A stretch of DNA of 64,000 nucleotides from assembly GCF_020099395.1 (NCBI RefSeq), contig NZ_CP083590.1, positions 2,542,001 through 2,606,000 of the forward strand, in the 5' to 3' direction. The notes below the pieces were generated by a model. That model ran no database searches. It had not been told where the DNA came from and saw nothing but the letters and a program-made list of their open reading frames with translations. Shown one piece after another: positions 25,715-35,210 of the stretch. A program made the position numbers and the translations under genes. The DNA is from Streptomyces mobaraensis. GTDB taxonomy: Bacteria; Actinomycetota; Actinomycetes; Streptomycetales; Streptomycetaceae. Numbering within the stretch: the first letter of the stretch is position 1; the number at the start of each line of letters is the position of its first letter.

Positions 25715-27679
25715 TCACGCCGACAGCTCCTGCTGGAGGGCGTCCCGCAGCCGCGCCGCCCGCTCGGCGACCTCGGCCGGGCCGCACTCGACCGCCTGCG
25801 CGCACCACAGCTGGGCCTCCGTGAGATCGCCGTGCCGGGCGGCCAGCAGGGCCAGCCGGAGGGCCGCGCGGCCGTGCCCGGCCTCGGCGGCCCGCGTCCA
25901 CCACAGCGCGGCCTCCGGCTCGCTGCCCTCGCGGGCCAGCAGCAGCCCGAGGTTGAACGCGCCGTTCCGGCTGCCCGCCTCCGCCGCCTCCCGGTACCAG
26001 CGGGCGGCCCGGACGACGTCGCCGCGGGCCGCCACGATCATCCCGAGCCGCACCTGGGCCCGCCGGTGCCCCTGGCGGGCGGCGCGGTCGTACCACTCCT
26101 CGCACTCGGCCGCGGCGCCCTCGCCGCGGTCCTCCCGGTCCAGCAGGCTCGCGAGCCGGAACGCGGCCTCGGCGCTGCCGCCGCGGGCCGCGACCCGCAG
26201 ATGGCGCTCGGCCTCCTCGGCGTCCTCCTGGCCGCCGTCCCGCAGCAGGGCCATGGCGACCTGGAGGGCGGCCTCGGTGTGGCCGGCGGCGGCGGCGCGC
26301 TCGTACCAGCGCAGCGCCTCCCGCTCGTCGTGTCTCCCGGCGTACAGGATGCCCAGGTTGAACGCGGCGTCGACGCTGCCGGCCTCGGCCGCCTTGGAGA
26401 ACCACGGCTCGGCGCCCGCCGGGTCGCCGGCCTGGAGCAGGAGGACGGCCAGGGCGTTGGCGGCCTCCCGGTGGCCCGCGTAGGCGGCGCGCCGGTACCA
26501 CTGCTCGGCCTGGGCCGACCGGCCCTGCTCGGCGCAGAGCAGGGCGAGGTTGTACGCGCCGTTGACGTCACCGGCGTCCAGGGCGGCGCGGTACCAGCGC
26601 TCGGCCTGCTGGGCCTCGCCGCGGTCGGCGTGCAGGGCACCCAGGGCGTTGGCCGCGTTGCCGTCGCCGTCCTGGGCGGCCCGGCGCCACCAGACGGCGG
26701 CGCTGTCGTTGTCGCCGGCGTCGCGCAGCAGGAAGCCGAGGGCGCAGGCGGCGCGGGACTCGCCGTCCTTGGCGGAGGTCAGGTACCAGCGGGCCGCCTC
26801 CTGGATCTCGCCGCGCGCCTCCAGCAGGGTGCCCAGGTGGAGGGCGGCGCGGCGGTGGCCGCGGGCGGCGGCCTGGCGGTACCACTGCTCGGCCTCGGCG
26901 GCGGGCCCGCGCTCCTTGCCGACCGCGGCGGCGGCCCGCAGGTCTCGTACGGAGGTGTCCCCGCCGCCGACGGGGGTGCGGCGGCCGCCGGCCGCCGGGG
27001 CCGGGCCGGGGAGGACGCCGGGGCGGGTGGCGGCGGAGCCGGGGGCGCGGCCGTCGAGGATGCGGGCGAGGCGGTACGCCGCCTCGCGGTGGCCCCGCTC
27101 GGCGGCGGACCGGAACCAGCGCTCCGCGCCCACGTCGCTGCGGTGCTCCAGGAGGTCGGCGAGGGCGTAGGCGCCGAGGGCGTGCCCGGACTCGGCGGAC
27201 TGCCGCAGCCAGTACTCGGCGGCGGGCTCGTCGCCGCGCTCGCGGTGGTAGCGGCCCAGGGCGTGCGCGGCGGCGGCCGAACCGGCGACGGCGGCGACGC
27301 GCCACCAGGCGGCGGCCTCGTCGGGGTAGCCGCGCTGGTGCAGCAGGACACCCAGGTTGTTGGCGGCGGAGCGGTCGCCCTCGGCGGTGGCGGCGCGCAG
27401 GCAGCGCTCGGCGGCGTCCAGGTCGCCGCGGCGCAGCAGCAGGGCGCCGAGGGTGCTCAGGGCGGCGGGGTCGCCGGATTCGGCGCGGCGGCGGGCGGTT
27501 TCGAGCTCCAGATCGGCGGCGTCCGCGGAGGCGCCCACGGCGGCCGTGACGGACGTCTGGGACGGGACCTGCCCGCCTTGCCCGTCCGGGTCGCTCCCCC
27601 GGTCGGTCCCCTGCTCACTCCCCCGGACGGGAGCCCCTACCAGCCGACGTGCGTCCACCAGCCTCGCCTTGTCCCCCAT
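25715..27679 (-). CDS. Sel1-like repeat protein
   Basis: The 654-residue protein is built almost wholly of Sel1-like TPR repeats (about 14), each of the form A..LG.L...RGD...A..W...AA..G...A. One low-complexity linker (about residues 220-250: PGSAATRPGVLPGPAPAAGGRRTPV) splits the array. Sel1 proteins are alpha-solenoid scaffolds for protein complexes. There is no signal peptide or membrane helix, so it should be cytoplasmic. The ATG at 27679 with GGGA just upstream is preferred; an open frame continues to 27790. The gene lies between two tRNA-fMet genes and shares their orientation. Confidence 0.8.
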   Translation of the reverse strand: MGDKARLVDARRLVGAPVRGSEQGTDRGSDPDGQGGQVPSQTSVTAAVGASADAADLELETARRRAESGDPAALSTLGALLLRRGDLDAAERCLRAATAEGDRSAANNLGVLLHQRGYPDEAAAWWRVAAVAGSAAAAHALGRYHRERGDEPAAEYWLRQSAESGHALGAYALADLLEHRSDVGAERWFRSAAERGHREAAYRLARILDGRAPGSAATRPGVLPGPAPAAGGRRTPVGGGDTSVRDLRAAAAVGKERGPAAEAEQWYRQAAARGHRRAALHLGTLLEARGEIQEAARWYLTSAKDGESRAACALGFLLRDAGDNDSAAVWWRRAAQDGDGNAANALGALHADRGEAQQAERWYRAALDAGDVNGAYNLALLCAEQGRSAQAEQWYRRAAYAGHREAANALAVLLLQAGDPAGAEPWFSKAAEAGSVDAAFNLGILYAGRHDEREALRWYERAAAAGHTEAALQVAMALLRDGGQEDAEEAERHLRVAARGGSAEAAFRLASLLDREDRGEGAAAECEEWYDRAARQGHRRAQVRLGMIVAARGDVVRAARWYREAAEAGSRNGAFNLGLLLAREGSEPEAALWWTRAAEAGHGRAALRLALLAARHGDLTEAQLWCAQAVECGPAEVAERAARLRDALQQELSA

Positions 27680-27906
27680 ACGTCCCATCGTCGCACTCCC
27701 GCAACCCGTGTACACCTGGAATGCCGTAGCCAGTGAGGTCACTTCGGCGTTTTGTCGACTTCCCGACTTCCCGACACAGCGATGCCCCAAACTCTAATCA
27801 AAAGCCCCGCACATAACCCGCACAGAGCAGCGTGGCGCCGGATGCGAACGGTGGTCCCCCGTCGGCCGGCCTCGGAGCGCGGCCCTTACCACCGCTCCGG
27901 ACGCAC

Positions 27907-27941
27907 GACAAGGCCCGGAGTCCGAGACTCCGGGCCTTGTC
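27907..27941 (-). terminator. Hairpin terminator downstream of tRNA-fMet copy 2
   Basis: A 16-base perfect stem (GACAAGGCCCGGAGTC) around a 3-base loop, 6 bases after the tRNA. It resembles in size, position and core (AAGGCCCGGA) the hairpin after copy 1. The 227 bases from here to the Sel1 start hold no gene that I can support. Confidence 0.8.
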
Positions 27942-27946
27942 TTCAG

Positions 27947-28020
27947 TAGCGGGGACAGGATTTGAACCTGCGACCTCTGGGTTATGAGCCCAGCGAGCTA
28001 CCGAGCTGCTCCACCCCGCG
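27947..28020 (-). tRNA. Initiator tRNA-fMet (CAT), copy 2
   Basis: By eye this is the same 74 bases as copy 1, including the mismatched 1:72 position, the three-G:C anticodon stem and the CAT anticodon. The identity extends at least two bases beyond the 3' end (AG before TAGC on the plus strand). Confidence 0.95.
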
Positions 28021-28063
28021 CTGTTGTGGAACAACCGTACCACGGCGCGGGGCGGGGCATCGG

Positions 28064-30964
28064 CTAACCGTCGGTCCGCTTCCCCTCGTCCTGCTTGCCG
28101 GCGGGCTTGCCGTCCGCCTTCTTCTCGGCCTCCTCCTCGGCCTTGGCCAGCCGGTCGAGGGCGTCCTTCAGACTCTTCTGCGCCTTTCCGTACGCCTCCA
28201 AGTCCTTCTGCTCCAGCGCCTTCTGGCCGACGGCCCACGCGTCCTGCGCGTCCTTGACCGCCTGCTTGACCGTGGGGTTGGCGGTGGACGGACGCGTGGT
28301 GTCCGGCGGCTGCTTGCCGGTCTCGCCCTGCTGCTTGCCGAAGACCTCGTCCAGGGCCTCACCCAGGGTGTCCCTGAAGGCGATCTTCTCGCCGTAGTTG
28401 ACGAGCACCTTCCGCAGCAGCGGGTAATTCGCCCTGGCACCGCGGACGTACACGGGTTCCACGTACAGGAAACCGCCGTCCAGAGGCACGGTCAGCAGAT
28501 TTCCGTACTCGACCTCGGAATCACCGCCCTTGAGAAGCCTGATCAGGCTGGCGACGTCCGAATTGCTGTTGAAATTGCTCTGCGCCTGCTCGGGGCCCCA
28601 GACCGCGCCCTTGGGCTCGAGGATTCTGATCCGGCCGTAGCCGTCGCTCTTCGCGTCCGCGTCGACCGCCATGAACGCGCCCAGGTTGGGGCGGTTCTTG
28701 GGCGTGAAGGTCGTCGTCAGCGAGAACGTCTGGTCCTTCTGGTCCGGCATCCGCATGCTCAGGTAGTACGGCGGCACCGCGTTGCCCTTGTTGGTCGGGT
28801 CGTCCGGCACCTGCCAGCGCTGGCTGCCCGTGTAGAACGCCGCCGGATCGGTGACGTGGTAGCGGGCCAGCAGCTCGCGCTGCACCTTGAACAGGTCCTG
28901 CGGGTAGCGCAGATGCGCCTTCAGGTCCGTGCTGATCTCGCCCTTCGGCTTGACCGTGCCCGGGAACGCCTTCATCCAGGTCTTGAGCACCGGGTCCTCG
29001 GTGTCCCACTGGTAGAGCTTGACCGTGCCGTCGTAGGCGTCGACGGTCGCCTTCACCGAGTTGCGGATGTAGTTGACCTGGTTCTGCTGTGCGACAACGG
29101 CGCGTTGACCGGTCGTCAACGAGTCGGTGGTGGTGTCGCCCAGTGTGGTGCGGGAGGCGTACGGATAGCCGTTGGTCGTCGTATAGGCGTCCACGATCCA
29201 CTGGATGCGGTGGTCCACCACGGCGGGGTAGGCGTCGCCGTCGATGGTCAGCCAGGGCGCCACCGCCTCGACGCGCTCCTTCGGCGTCCGGTTGTAGAGG
29301 ATCTTGGAGCCCTTGCCGATGGCGCCCGAGTAGAGGATCTTCGGCTCGCCGAACGCCACGGCGTACGCCGCGCGGTTGACCGGGTTGGACAGCGCGACGC
29401 CGCCCTTGCCGTCGTAGCCGAAGCTCTCCTTGCCCTCGTCACCGGGCTTGTCGATCTCCTTCTGCGGCCCGCCGACGATGGAGTACTGGGTGGTCTTCTC
29501 CCCGTAGTACACGCGCGGCTCGTACGAGCCCAGGGTGCCGTCCGACTGGAAGTCCGGACCGCCGCCCTTCGGCACCGAGGTGCCCTTGGCGGTCACCGCG
29601 CCGTAGCCGTGGGTGTACTTGAAGTGGTCGTTGATCCAGTTCCGCTCGGGAATGCCCTTGATGTTGAGCTCGCGCAGGCCGATGACGGTGTCCTGCTCCT
29701 TGCCCTGCACCGTGTAGCGGTCGACGTCCAGGGTGGACGGGAACTGGTAGTAGCCGCGGTCCTGGCGCTCCTGCTGGAAGGCCGGCGAGACGATGTTCGG
29801 GTCCAGCAGCCGCAGGCTCGCGGTGGAGTTCGCCATCTCGCGCAGCTTGTTCTTGTCCTTGCCGCCGGCGTCGCTCTTGCCCGGGTACCGGTCGTCGACC
29901 TTGGTGTCGTCGATCCCGTACGCCGCCCGCGTCGCCTTGATGTTCTTGGCGATGTACGGCGCTTCCTTGGTCTGCTCGTTCGGCGAGACCTGGAACTTCT
30001 GCACGATCGCCGGGTAGAGCCCGCCGATCAGTATCGCCGAGAGCACCATCAGGCCGAAGCCGATGACCGGCAGCTGCCAGGTGCGCCGCCAGAGCGTCGC
30101 GAAGAACAGCACCGCACAGATCAGCGCGATGATGAAGAGGATCGTCTTGGCCGGCAGATAGGCGTTGGCGTCCACGTACCGCAGCCCCGTCCAGCCGTCC
30201 GCCGACCGCAGCCCGCTCGACTTCACGGCCAGCCCGTACCGGTCCAGCCAGTACGCCACGGCCTTGAGCGCGACGAACAGGCCCAGCAGGACGGACAGGT
30301 GCCCGGTGGCCGCCGCGGTGGCCCGGTGGCCCGGGCTGGTCAGCCGCAGACCGCCGTAGAGGTAGTGCACCAGGGCCGCGGCGATCAGCGACAGCACGGC
30401 CGCCGCGAAGCCGAAGCTCAGCAGGAAGCGGTACCAGGGCAGGTCGAACGTGTAGAAGGAGATGTCCTTGTGGAACTGCGGGTCCTTCTGGTGGAAGGAG
30501 ACGCCGTTGATCCACTGGAGCCAGGTGCGCCACTGCCCGGCCGCGGACGCGCCCGCCACCAGACCGACCAGCGCGGTGACCGCCAGCAGGACCCACTTCT
30601 TGTACGGCGCGATGCTCATCCGGTAGCGGTCGAGGCTCTGCTGCTCGGCCGACATCGCGCTCAGCGGCGGGCGCAACCGGTGCGCCAGCCAGATGTTGAA
30701 CCCCACCGCCACGGCCATCAGCAGGCCGAAGACGGCGAACAGGCCGATCTTGGTGCCGAGGGTGGTGGTGAAGACCGACGAATAGTGCACCGAGCGGTAC
30801 CAGAGCCAGTCCGTCCAGAACCCCGCGAACATGACGAAGAGCATGGCCAGCGCAGCCAGCACACCCAGGGTCATCAGCAGGGTCCGGACACGCCGGGACG
30901 GTCGGCCGACTCTGATCCGTGGCCCTGTCGGGCCTCCGCCGCGGTCCGGCATCTGGAAAGCCAA
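28064..30964 (-). CDS. UPF0182 family large membrane protein
   Basis: The 966-residue UPF0182 protein has about seven membrane helices in the first 320 residues ([34 protein letters not shown] and others). A very large extracytoplasmic domain follows ([20 protein letters not shown]-like, [20 protein letters not shown]), and a Lys/Glu-rich coiled tail ends it ([19 protein letters not shown]). The function is unknown across the family. The start is set at a TTG (30964) because a GAGG lies 8 bases upstream and homologues as I recall them begin [13 protein letters not shown] at 30973 and an ATG at 30952 are alternatives. Confidence 0.85.
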   Translation of the reverse strand: MAFQMPDRGGGPTGPRIRVGRPSRRVRTLLMTLGVLAALAMLFVMFAGFWTDWLWYRSVHYSSVFTTTLGTKIGLFAVFGLLMAVAVGFNIWLAHRLRPPLSAMSAEQQSLDRYRMSIAPYKKWVLLAVTALVGLVAGASAAGQWRTWLQWINGVSFHQKDPQFHKDISFYTFDLPWYRFLLSFGFAAAVLSLIAAALVHYLYGGLRLTSPGHRATAAATGHLSVLLGLFVALKAVAYWLDRYGLAVKSSGLRSADGWTGLRYVDANAYLPAKTILFIIALICAVLFFATLWRRTWQLPVIGFGLMVLSAILIGGLYPAIVQKFQVSPNEQTKEAPYIAKNIKATRAAYGIDDTKVDDRYPGKSDAGGKDKNKLREMANSTASLRLLDPNIVSPAFQQERQDRGYYQFPSTLDVDRYTVQGKEQDTVIGLRELNIKGIPERNWINDHFKYTHGYGAVTAKGTSVPKGGGPDFQSDGTLGSYEPRVYYGEKTTQYSIVGGPQKEIDKPGDEGKESFGYDGKGGVALSNPVNRAAYAVAFGEPKILYSGAIGKGSKILYNRTPKERVEAVAPWLTIDGDAYPAVVDHRIQWIVDAYTTTNGYPYASRTTLGDTTTDSLTTGQRAVVAQQNQVNYIRNSVKATVDAYDGTVKLYQWDTEDPVLKTWMKAFPGTVKPKGEISTDLKAHLRYPQDLFKVQRELLARYHVTDPAAFYTGSQRWQVPDDPTNKGNAVPPYYLSMRMPDQKDQTFSLTTTFTPKNRPNLGAFMAVDADAKSDGYGRIRILEPKGAVWGPEQAQSNFNSNSDVASLIRLLKGGDSEVEYGNLLTVPLDGGFLYVEPVYVRGARANYPLLRKVLVNYGEKIAFRDTLGEALDEVFGKQQGETGKQPPDTTRPSTANPTVKQAVKDAQDAWAVGQKALEQKDLEAYGKAQKSLKDALDRLAKAEEEAEKKADGKPAGKQDEGKRTDG

Positions 30965-31095
30965 GGTGCGCACCTCGAAGTTCGCTGTAAGGGAGCTGTC
31001 GATCAGGCCCTGGCGATAGTAGGACCCAGTGTGGCAACTTACCGAGGCTTTACTCGGTTCCCGATTTCGGCCCCTCTCAGGGCACGATATTGGGC

Positions 31096-31692
31096 ATGTC
31101 CAGCAATGCCGGCTCCCCGAGCCACCCCGATCGCCCCGAAGCGGGCACGCCCCCGATGGCCGCCAGCCCGCTGACCCGCGCCGTCCTCGAGATCGACGAC
31201 TACGCCTCCGGCCTCGGCTGGGACCAGCCCGCCCGGCTCTTCGCCCTCGTCGACACCGCGAAGCTCCGCACCCAGGAGCCCGCCCTGGCCGCCCAGCTCG
31301 GCCTCGACGAGGCGGCCGGCGGCGCGCCCGCCCCCTCCTACACCCCCATCGAGCAGGACGAACTTCCCGCGGGCACCGCCCTCGACGAGTTCCTCGCCAC
31401 CATCGCCTGGCCGGACGCGGTGACGGGCTGCGCCCTGACCGTGGAGCGGCTGATGCTTCCGCCGTCCGCCGAGGGGGCCGTGCCTCACGGGATGAACGAG
31501 AAGCAGCTCGCCAAGTGGGTCGCGAAGCACCCGGAGCGGCAGGAGGTGCGGATGACGGTCGCCGTGCTGCGGGACGGGGCCCGCGAGTCCGCCGTCCGGC
31601 TGCGCGAGAAGGACTCGCCGACCGAGGTGCTCACCGGCCCGGACCTGGTGCCCGGCCTGGCCGAGGCGCTGGCCGCGACCTTCGCGGACTGA
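31096..31692 (+). CDS. PPA1309 family protein
   Basis: A 198-residue conserved actinobacterial protein of unknown function. Recognisable blocks are [30 protein letters not shown], a central [25 protein letters not shown] and [22 protein letters not shown]. There is no membrane segment or signal peptide. It is divergent from the UPF0182 gene and convergent with the PDZ protease gene. Family members are often found near these genes in actinobacteria. I can infer no activity. Confidence 0.8.
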   Translation: MSSNAGSPSHPDRPEAGTPPMAASPLTRAVLEIDDYASGLGWDQPARLFALVDTAKLRTQEPALAAQLGLDEAAGGAPAPSYTPIEQDELPAGTALDEFLATIAWPDAVTGCALTVERLMLPPSAEGAVPHGMNEKQLAKWVAKHPERQEVRMTVAVLRDGARESAVRLREKDSPTEVLTGPDLVPGLAEALAATFAD

Positions 31693-31726
31693 GCGCCGTT
31701 CCAAGGGGCCGCCCGGGACGGGGTGG

Positions 31727-32815
31727 CTAGCCTGCCGTGCAGCGCGGCAGGCCGGCCGCGTCCCCCTTGCGGATCTTCTCCAGGGACTTCAGCGCGTCGC
31801 CTATCGTCTCCACCTTGACGAGCGTCAGCCCGGACGGGGTGTCCTTGGCGGCGGCCGCGCAGTTGTCCTTGGGGGTCAGGAAGAACCGGGCCCCCTTGTT
31901 CCGGGCGCCGACCGTCTTCATCTCGATGCCGCCGATCGGCCCGACCTTGCCGTCGTCGTCGATCGTCCCGGTGCCGGCGACGAACTTCCCGCCGGTCAGG
32001 TCGTCCGGTGTCAACTTGTCGACTATCCCCAGGGCGAACATGAGGCCGGCGCTCGGCCCGCCGACGTCGGCCAGCTTGATGTTGATCGGGAACGGGAAGG
32101 TGTGCGCCGTCCCCGCCTGGATGCCCACGATGGCCCGCTTGTCACCGGGCGCCTCACGCGTCACCACGGTGACGGACTCCGTCCCGCGCGGCTGCCGCTT
32201 CTCCTTCTCCGCGGCGGCGGCCTCCTTGGCCGGGACGACCGTGAAGGCGACCTTCTCGCCGGGCTTGTGCCGGGTGACGAACTTCGCGACGTCACCGGGC
32301 TGCCGGACCTCGGAACCGTCCACCGTCTTGATCACGTCGCCCGCGTGCAGCGCGCCCTCGGCGGGGCTCGCCTTGACGACGGAGGCCACCACGACCCGGG
32401 TGGGAACGGGGATGTCCAGCTGCTTGAGCGCCGCCACCTTGGCGCTCTCCTGGGACTGGCTGAACTCCTCCGCGGTCTCCTGGTTGAGCTGGTCGGGAGA
32501 CTTGTCGTCCGGGTAGAGCGTGCTGTGCGGGACCACCAGCTTGTCGTGGTCCAGCCAGCCGTAGACCGCCTCGATCATGTTCATCCGGTACTGCGAGCCG
32601 GTGACCCGGACCGTGGTCATGTTGAGGTGCCCGCTGGTCGGATACGTCTTGCGCCCCGAGATCTGGAGCACCGGCTCCCCGTCGTGATCGCCCAGGGTGT
32701 TCACGGTCGGCCCCGGCGACATCTCCGCGTACGGCACGGGGATCAGCACGCCGGCGCAGAGCAGCGCGATCAGGGTCAACAGGGAGGCGAGCATCGTCGC
32801 GGTGCGGCGGGGCAT
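31727..32815 (-). CDS. PDZ-domain, Lon-type (S16) membrane protease, YlbL-like
   Basis: The 362-residue protein has an N-terminal membrane anchor (MLASLLTLIALLCAGVLIPV), a PDZ domain (ASVVKASPAEGALHAGDVIKTVDGSEVRQPGDV) and a C-terminal Lon proteolytic domain. The catalytic Ser is in GGPSAGLMFALG and the Lys in GGIEMKTVGA. There is no ATPase domain, as in YlbL. It should act at the outer face of the membrane. The ATG at 32815 gives a normal short cytoplasmic tail; the frame extends further but without a good site. Confidence 0.88.
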   Translation of the reverse strand: MPRRTATMLASLLTLIALLCAGVLIPVPYAEMSPGPTVNTLGDHDGEPVLQISGRKTYPTSGHLNMTTVRVTGSQYRMNMIEAVYGWLDHDKLVVPHSTLYPDDKSPDQLNQETAEEFSQSQESAKVAALKQLDIPVPTRVVVASVVKASPAEGALHAGDVIKTVDGSEVRQPGDVAKFVTRHKPGEKVAFTVVPAKEAAAAEKEKRQPRGTESVTVVTREAPGDKRAIVGIQAGTAHTFPFPINIKLADVGGPSAGLMFALGIVDKLTPDDLTGGKFVAGTGTIDDDGKVGPIGGIEMKTVGARNKGARFFLTPKDNCAAAAKDTPSGLTLVKVETIGDALKSLEKIRKGDAAGLPRCTAG

Positions 32816-32935
32816 GGAACGACAGTACGGGACAGGTCTGACAGTCCACTTCCGGGGCGGTCCGTACGGGGCAGAAGTGCCTGCCGGGGCCCAAGTCACG
32901 CGGAATTCCGGCTCCCGGGGCCCGCCCGAACCACG

Positions 32936-33106
32936 TTACGCGGATCCGGCCCCGGAGTCCGAACGCTCCATGGCCTCGCGGAACTTCGCGTATCCCGCGA
33001 GCTCGGAGACATCGCCTGCCTTGCGGTTCCGGGCCGCCCAGCTTCCCCACAGGGCGGCGGCCACGGCCGCGGCAACCGGGATCAGCAACCAAGCGAGCGC
33101 CGCCAT
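32936..33106 (-). CDS. Small single-pass membrane protein, 56 residues
   Basis: A 56-codon frame on the minus strand with an N-terminal hydrophobic helix (ALAWLLIPVAAAVAAALWG), a short basic stop-transfer segment (AARNRKAG) and a soluble tail (SELAGYAKFREAMERS). GGAGG lies 6 bases before the ATG. Codon third positions are GC-rich as in the neighbours. It lies between the PDZ protease and moaE genes, on the same strand as both. Function unknown. Confidence 0.65.
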   Translation of the reverse strand: MAALAWLLIPVAAAVAAALWGSWAARNRKAGDVSELAGYAKFREAMERSDSGAGSA

Positions 33107-33297
33107 AACGGCCTCCGACCTCTTACTCCTCGCGACTTACCGATGAGCACATTAATCGTCTGCCGTCTCAACGCTCACGTCAGGGCGGGGGTTACGCAAC
33201 TCGGGTGGCCCGTTCCGGGGCATCCGGACCGTCGGAGGCGGGCCCTACGCGCCCACCCGCCCACCCGTCACCCGACCACCACCCCACAACGACGGCG

Positions 33298-33762
33298 CTA
33301 CGCGCCGACCCACTCTTCGGTTCCGTCGGAAAAGACCTGGTGCTTCCAGATCGGCACCTCGCGCTTGAGGTCGTCGATGAGGCGGCGGCAGGCCGCGAAC
33401 GCCTCCGCGCGGTGTGGGCAGGAGACGGCGACGACGACGGCCAGGTCCCCGATGGTCAGCTCGCCGACCCGGTGCACCGCGGCCAGCGCCCGCACCGGGA
33501 AGTCCGCCGCCACCTTCTCGGCCACCCGCCGCAGCGCCTCCCCGGCCGTGGGGTGCGCCGAGTAGCCGAGCCCGGCGACGGAGGCCCCGCCGTCGTGGTC
33601 ACGCACCGTGCCCACGAAGAGCGCGGTGCCGCCGGCGGCGGGGTCGCCCACCGCGGCGAAGACCTCGTCCAGGGAGAGCGGGGTCTCGCGGACCGCCACG
33701 AGACGCAGGGGGCCCGGATCGGGGACGGCGGGCCCGGAGGGATCTTCGTACGTACGGGACAT
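33298..33762 (-). CDS. moaE: Molybdopterin synthase catalytic (large) subunit
   Basis: The 154-residue subunit moves sulfur from MoaD thiocarboxylate to precursor Z in molybdenum-cofactor synthesis. Family motifs are GGTALFVGTVRDHDGG, VHRVGELTIGD, VSCPHRAEAFAACRRLIDDLKREVPIWKHQ (active-site Lys residues) and the C-terminal EEW. No moaD lies beside it. The modAB transport genes at the end of the window serve the same cofactor but are 29 kb away. Confidence 0.93.
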   Translation of the reverse strand: MSRTYEDPSGPAVPDPGPLRLVAVRETPLSLDEVFAAVGDPAAGGTALFVGTVRDHDGGASVAGLGYSAHPTAGEALRRVAEKVAADFPVRALAAVHRVGELTIGDLAVVVAVSCPHRAEAFAACRRLIDDLKREVPIWKHQVFSDGTEEWVGA

Positions 33763-33882
33763 GCGCCCCATCGTGCCGTATGCCGGCCGCCCTCCGGCCG
33801 GGCCGGGCCGCGATATTCCTACCGGCGCCCGCCCCGGAGGGCGCCGGCACCCGCGGGGTAAGCCCCCCGCCAGGAGCCCCCG

Positions 33883-35007
33883 CTACACCCGCCGCCGGGC
33901 CTTGCGCGCCCGCCGGACCAGGGCCGCCGTGCCCAGCAGCGCCACGGTGGCCCCGGCCGCGCCGGCCGCCGTCGCGTCCTTGCGGCCGAGCCGCCGGCCG
34001 GCGACCGTGTGCCGTCCGGCGACCTCCTCCAGCAGCTCCGCCAGGACCTCCTCGTTGGTCCAGCGCGGCCGCCAGCCGGCGGCGTGCAGCCGGTGGCCGC
34101 TGACCACCCAGGGGTGCATCGTGTACTCGAGGTCGCCCGCGGGGGACGGCGTCAGACCCAGGCGGTGCAGCCGGGAGGCCGCCCCCAGCGCCACGGCCGA
34201 CGGCAGCTCCATGCGGCGGATGCCGGTGAGCTCCTCGACCTCCTCCTGCTCCAGCCAGCCGTCGCAGCCCACCGCCAGCTCGCCCTCGGCCTTCTCCAGC
34301 GCGGCGAACTCCAGGGCGCTCACCAGGTCCTCGACGTGGCAGAACTGCCACACCGGCCGGGACCCGGCCACCACCAGCAGCCGCGGCGACTCGAAGTAAC
34401 GGGTCAGGGCCGTGTCCGTACCCCCGACGAGGACGGCGGGCCGCAGCACGGTGACGTTCAGCCCGGGGTGCGCCCGGGGCGCGCGGCGGGCCAGGCGTTC
34501 GATCTCCAGCAGATCGCCGACGCCGGTGGCCTCGGCGGTCGCCCGCAGCTCGGCGTCCTCGTCGAGGGGCACGTCGTTGTCGGGGTGCGCGCCGTAGACC
34601 ATCGCCGAGGTGCACAGCACCACGCGGTGCACCCCGGCCGCCGCGGCGGCCGTCAGCACGGTCTGGGTGCCGCGAACGTTGTAGGCGGTGCGGGCGGCCG
34701 GATCGGTCTCCAGGTCCAGGTCGAGCGCGAGGTGGACGACGACGTCGGCGCCCCGCAGCTTCTCCGCGATCGCCGGGTCGCGGACGTCCAGGACATGCCA
34801 CTGCGCCTCACTGACGTCGCCGCGGCGCTCGTCGATGGCGAGGACGTGCTTGACCTCCTCGGACGCGGCGAGCCGCCGGGTGAGCAGCGCACCGACGCCG
34901 CGGGCGGCGCCGGTGACCGCGACCACGGGCCGTCGGCCGGTCGGGCTCGTACTGTCTCGCGCGGAACCGTTTCGCGCTGCGCGAACTTCTCGGTCGGGGG
35001 AACTCAC
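33883..35007 (-). CDS. NAD(P)-dependent SDR/epimerase-type protein with a C-terminal membrane anchor
   Basis: The 374-residue extended SDR has a cofactor loop (VAVTGAARGVGALLTRRLA), an acidic residue for NAD selectivity (LAIDERRGD), LDVRDP, the DVVVHLALDLD strand and a Ser-x-MVYG active site (CTSAMVYGA) in which YG follows Val. The classical Tyr-x3-Lys is not clear, so catalysis may be atypical. The C-terminus has a hydrophobic helix (ATAAGAAGATVALLGTAALV) followed by an Arg/Lys tail. This suggests tail anchoring at the membrane. The substrate is unknown. A pair of 12-base direct repeats lies upstream. Confidence 0.75.
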   Translation of the reverse strand: MSSPDREVRAARNGSARDSTSPTGRRPVVAVTGAARGVGALLTRRLAASEEVKHVLAIDERRGDVSEAQWHVLDVRDPAIAEKLRGADVVVHLALDLDLETDPAARTAYNVRGTQTVLTAAAAAGVHRVVLCTSAMVYGAHPDNDVPLDEDAELRATAEATGVGDLLEIERLARRAPRAHPGLNVTVLRPAVLVGGTDTALTRYFESPRLLVVAGSRPVWQFCHVEDLVSALEFAALEKAEGELAVGCDGWLEQEEVEELTGIRRMELPSAVALGAASRLHRLGLTPSPAGDLEYTMHPWVVSGHRLHAAGWRPRWTNEEVLAELLEEVAGRHTVAGRRLGRKDATAAGAAGATVALLGTAALVRRARKARRRV

Positions 35008-35039
35008 CGGGCGTCTCCAGCGGTTGTCTTCAGTACGTA

Positions 35040-35063
35040 TGTGTCATCACCTGTGTCATGACC
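35040..35063. repeat. Paired 12-base direct repeat between divergent genes
   Basis: TGTGTCATCACC is followed at once by TGTGTCATGACC (one difference), 33 bases upstream of the SDR start and 148 bases from the DUF2342 start. Tandem half-sites of this size could bind a regulator, but no candidate is known. Confidence 0.4.
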
Positions 35064-35210
35064 CGTACGTACCAGGTGACGTCCATCCTGCCGCAGGCCC
35101 CGAGCCGGTGGAGCACCAAGCCCCGATACCGGGGAGGTGTCTACGCTGGGTGGTGTTGTCGGGCATTCGCCGTCGGCCATCGCCGGCGGCCCTAGGAGCC
35201 GAGGAAACCC

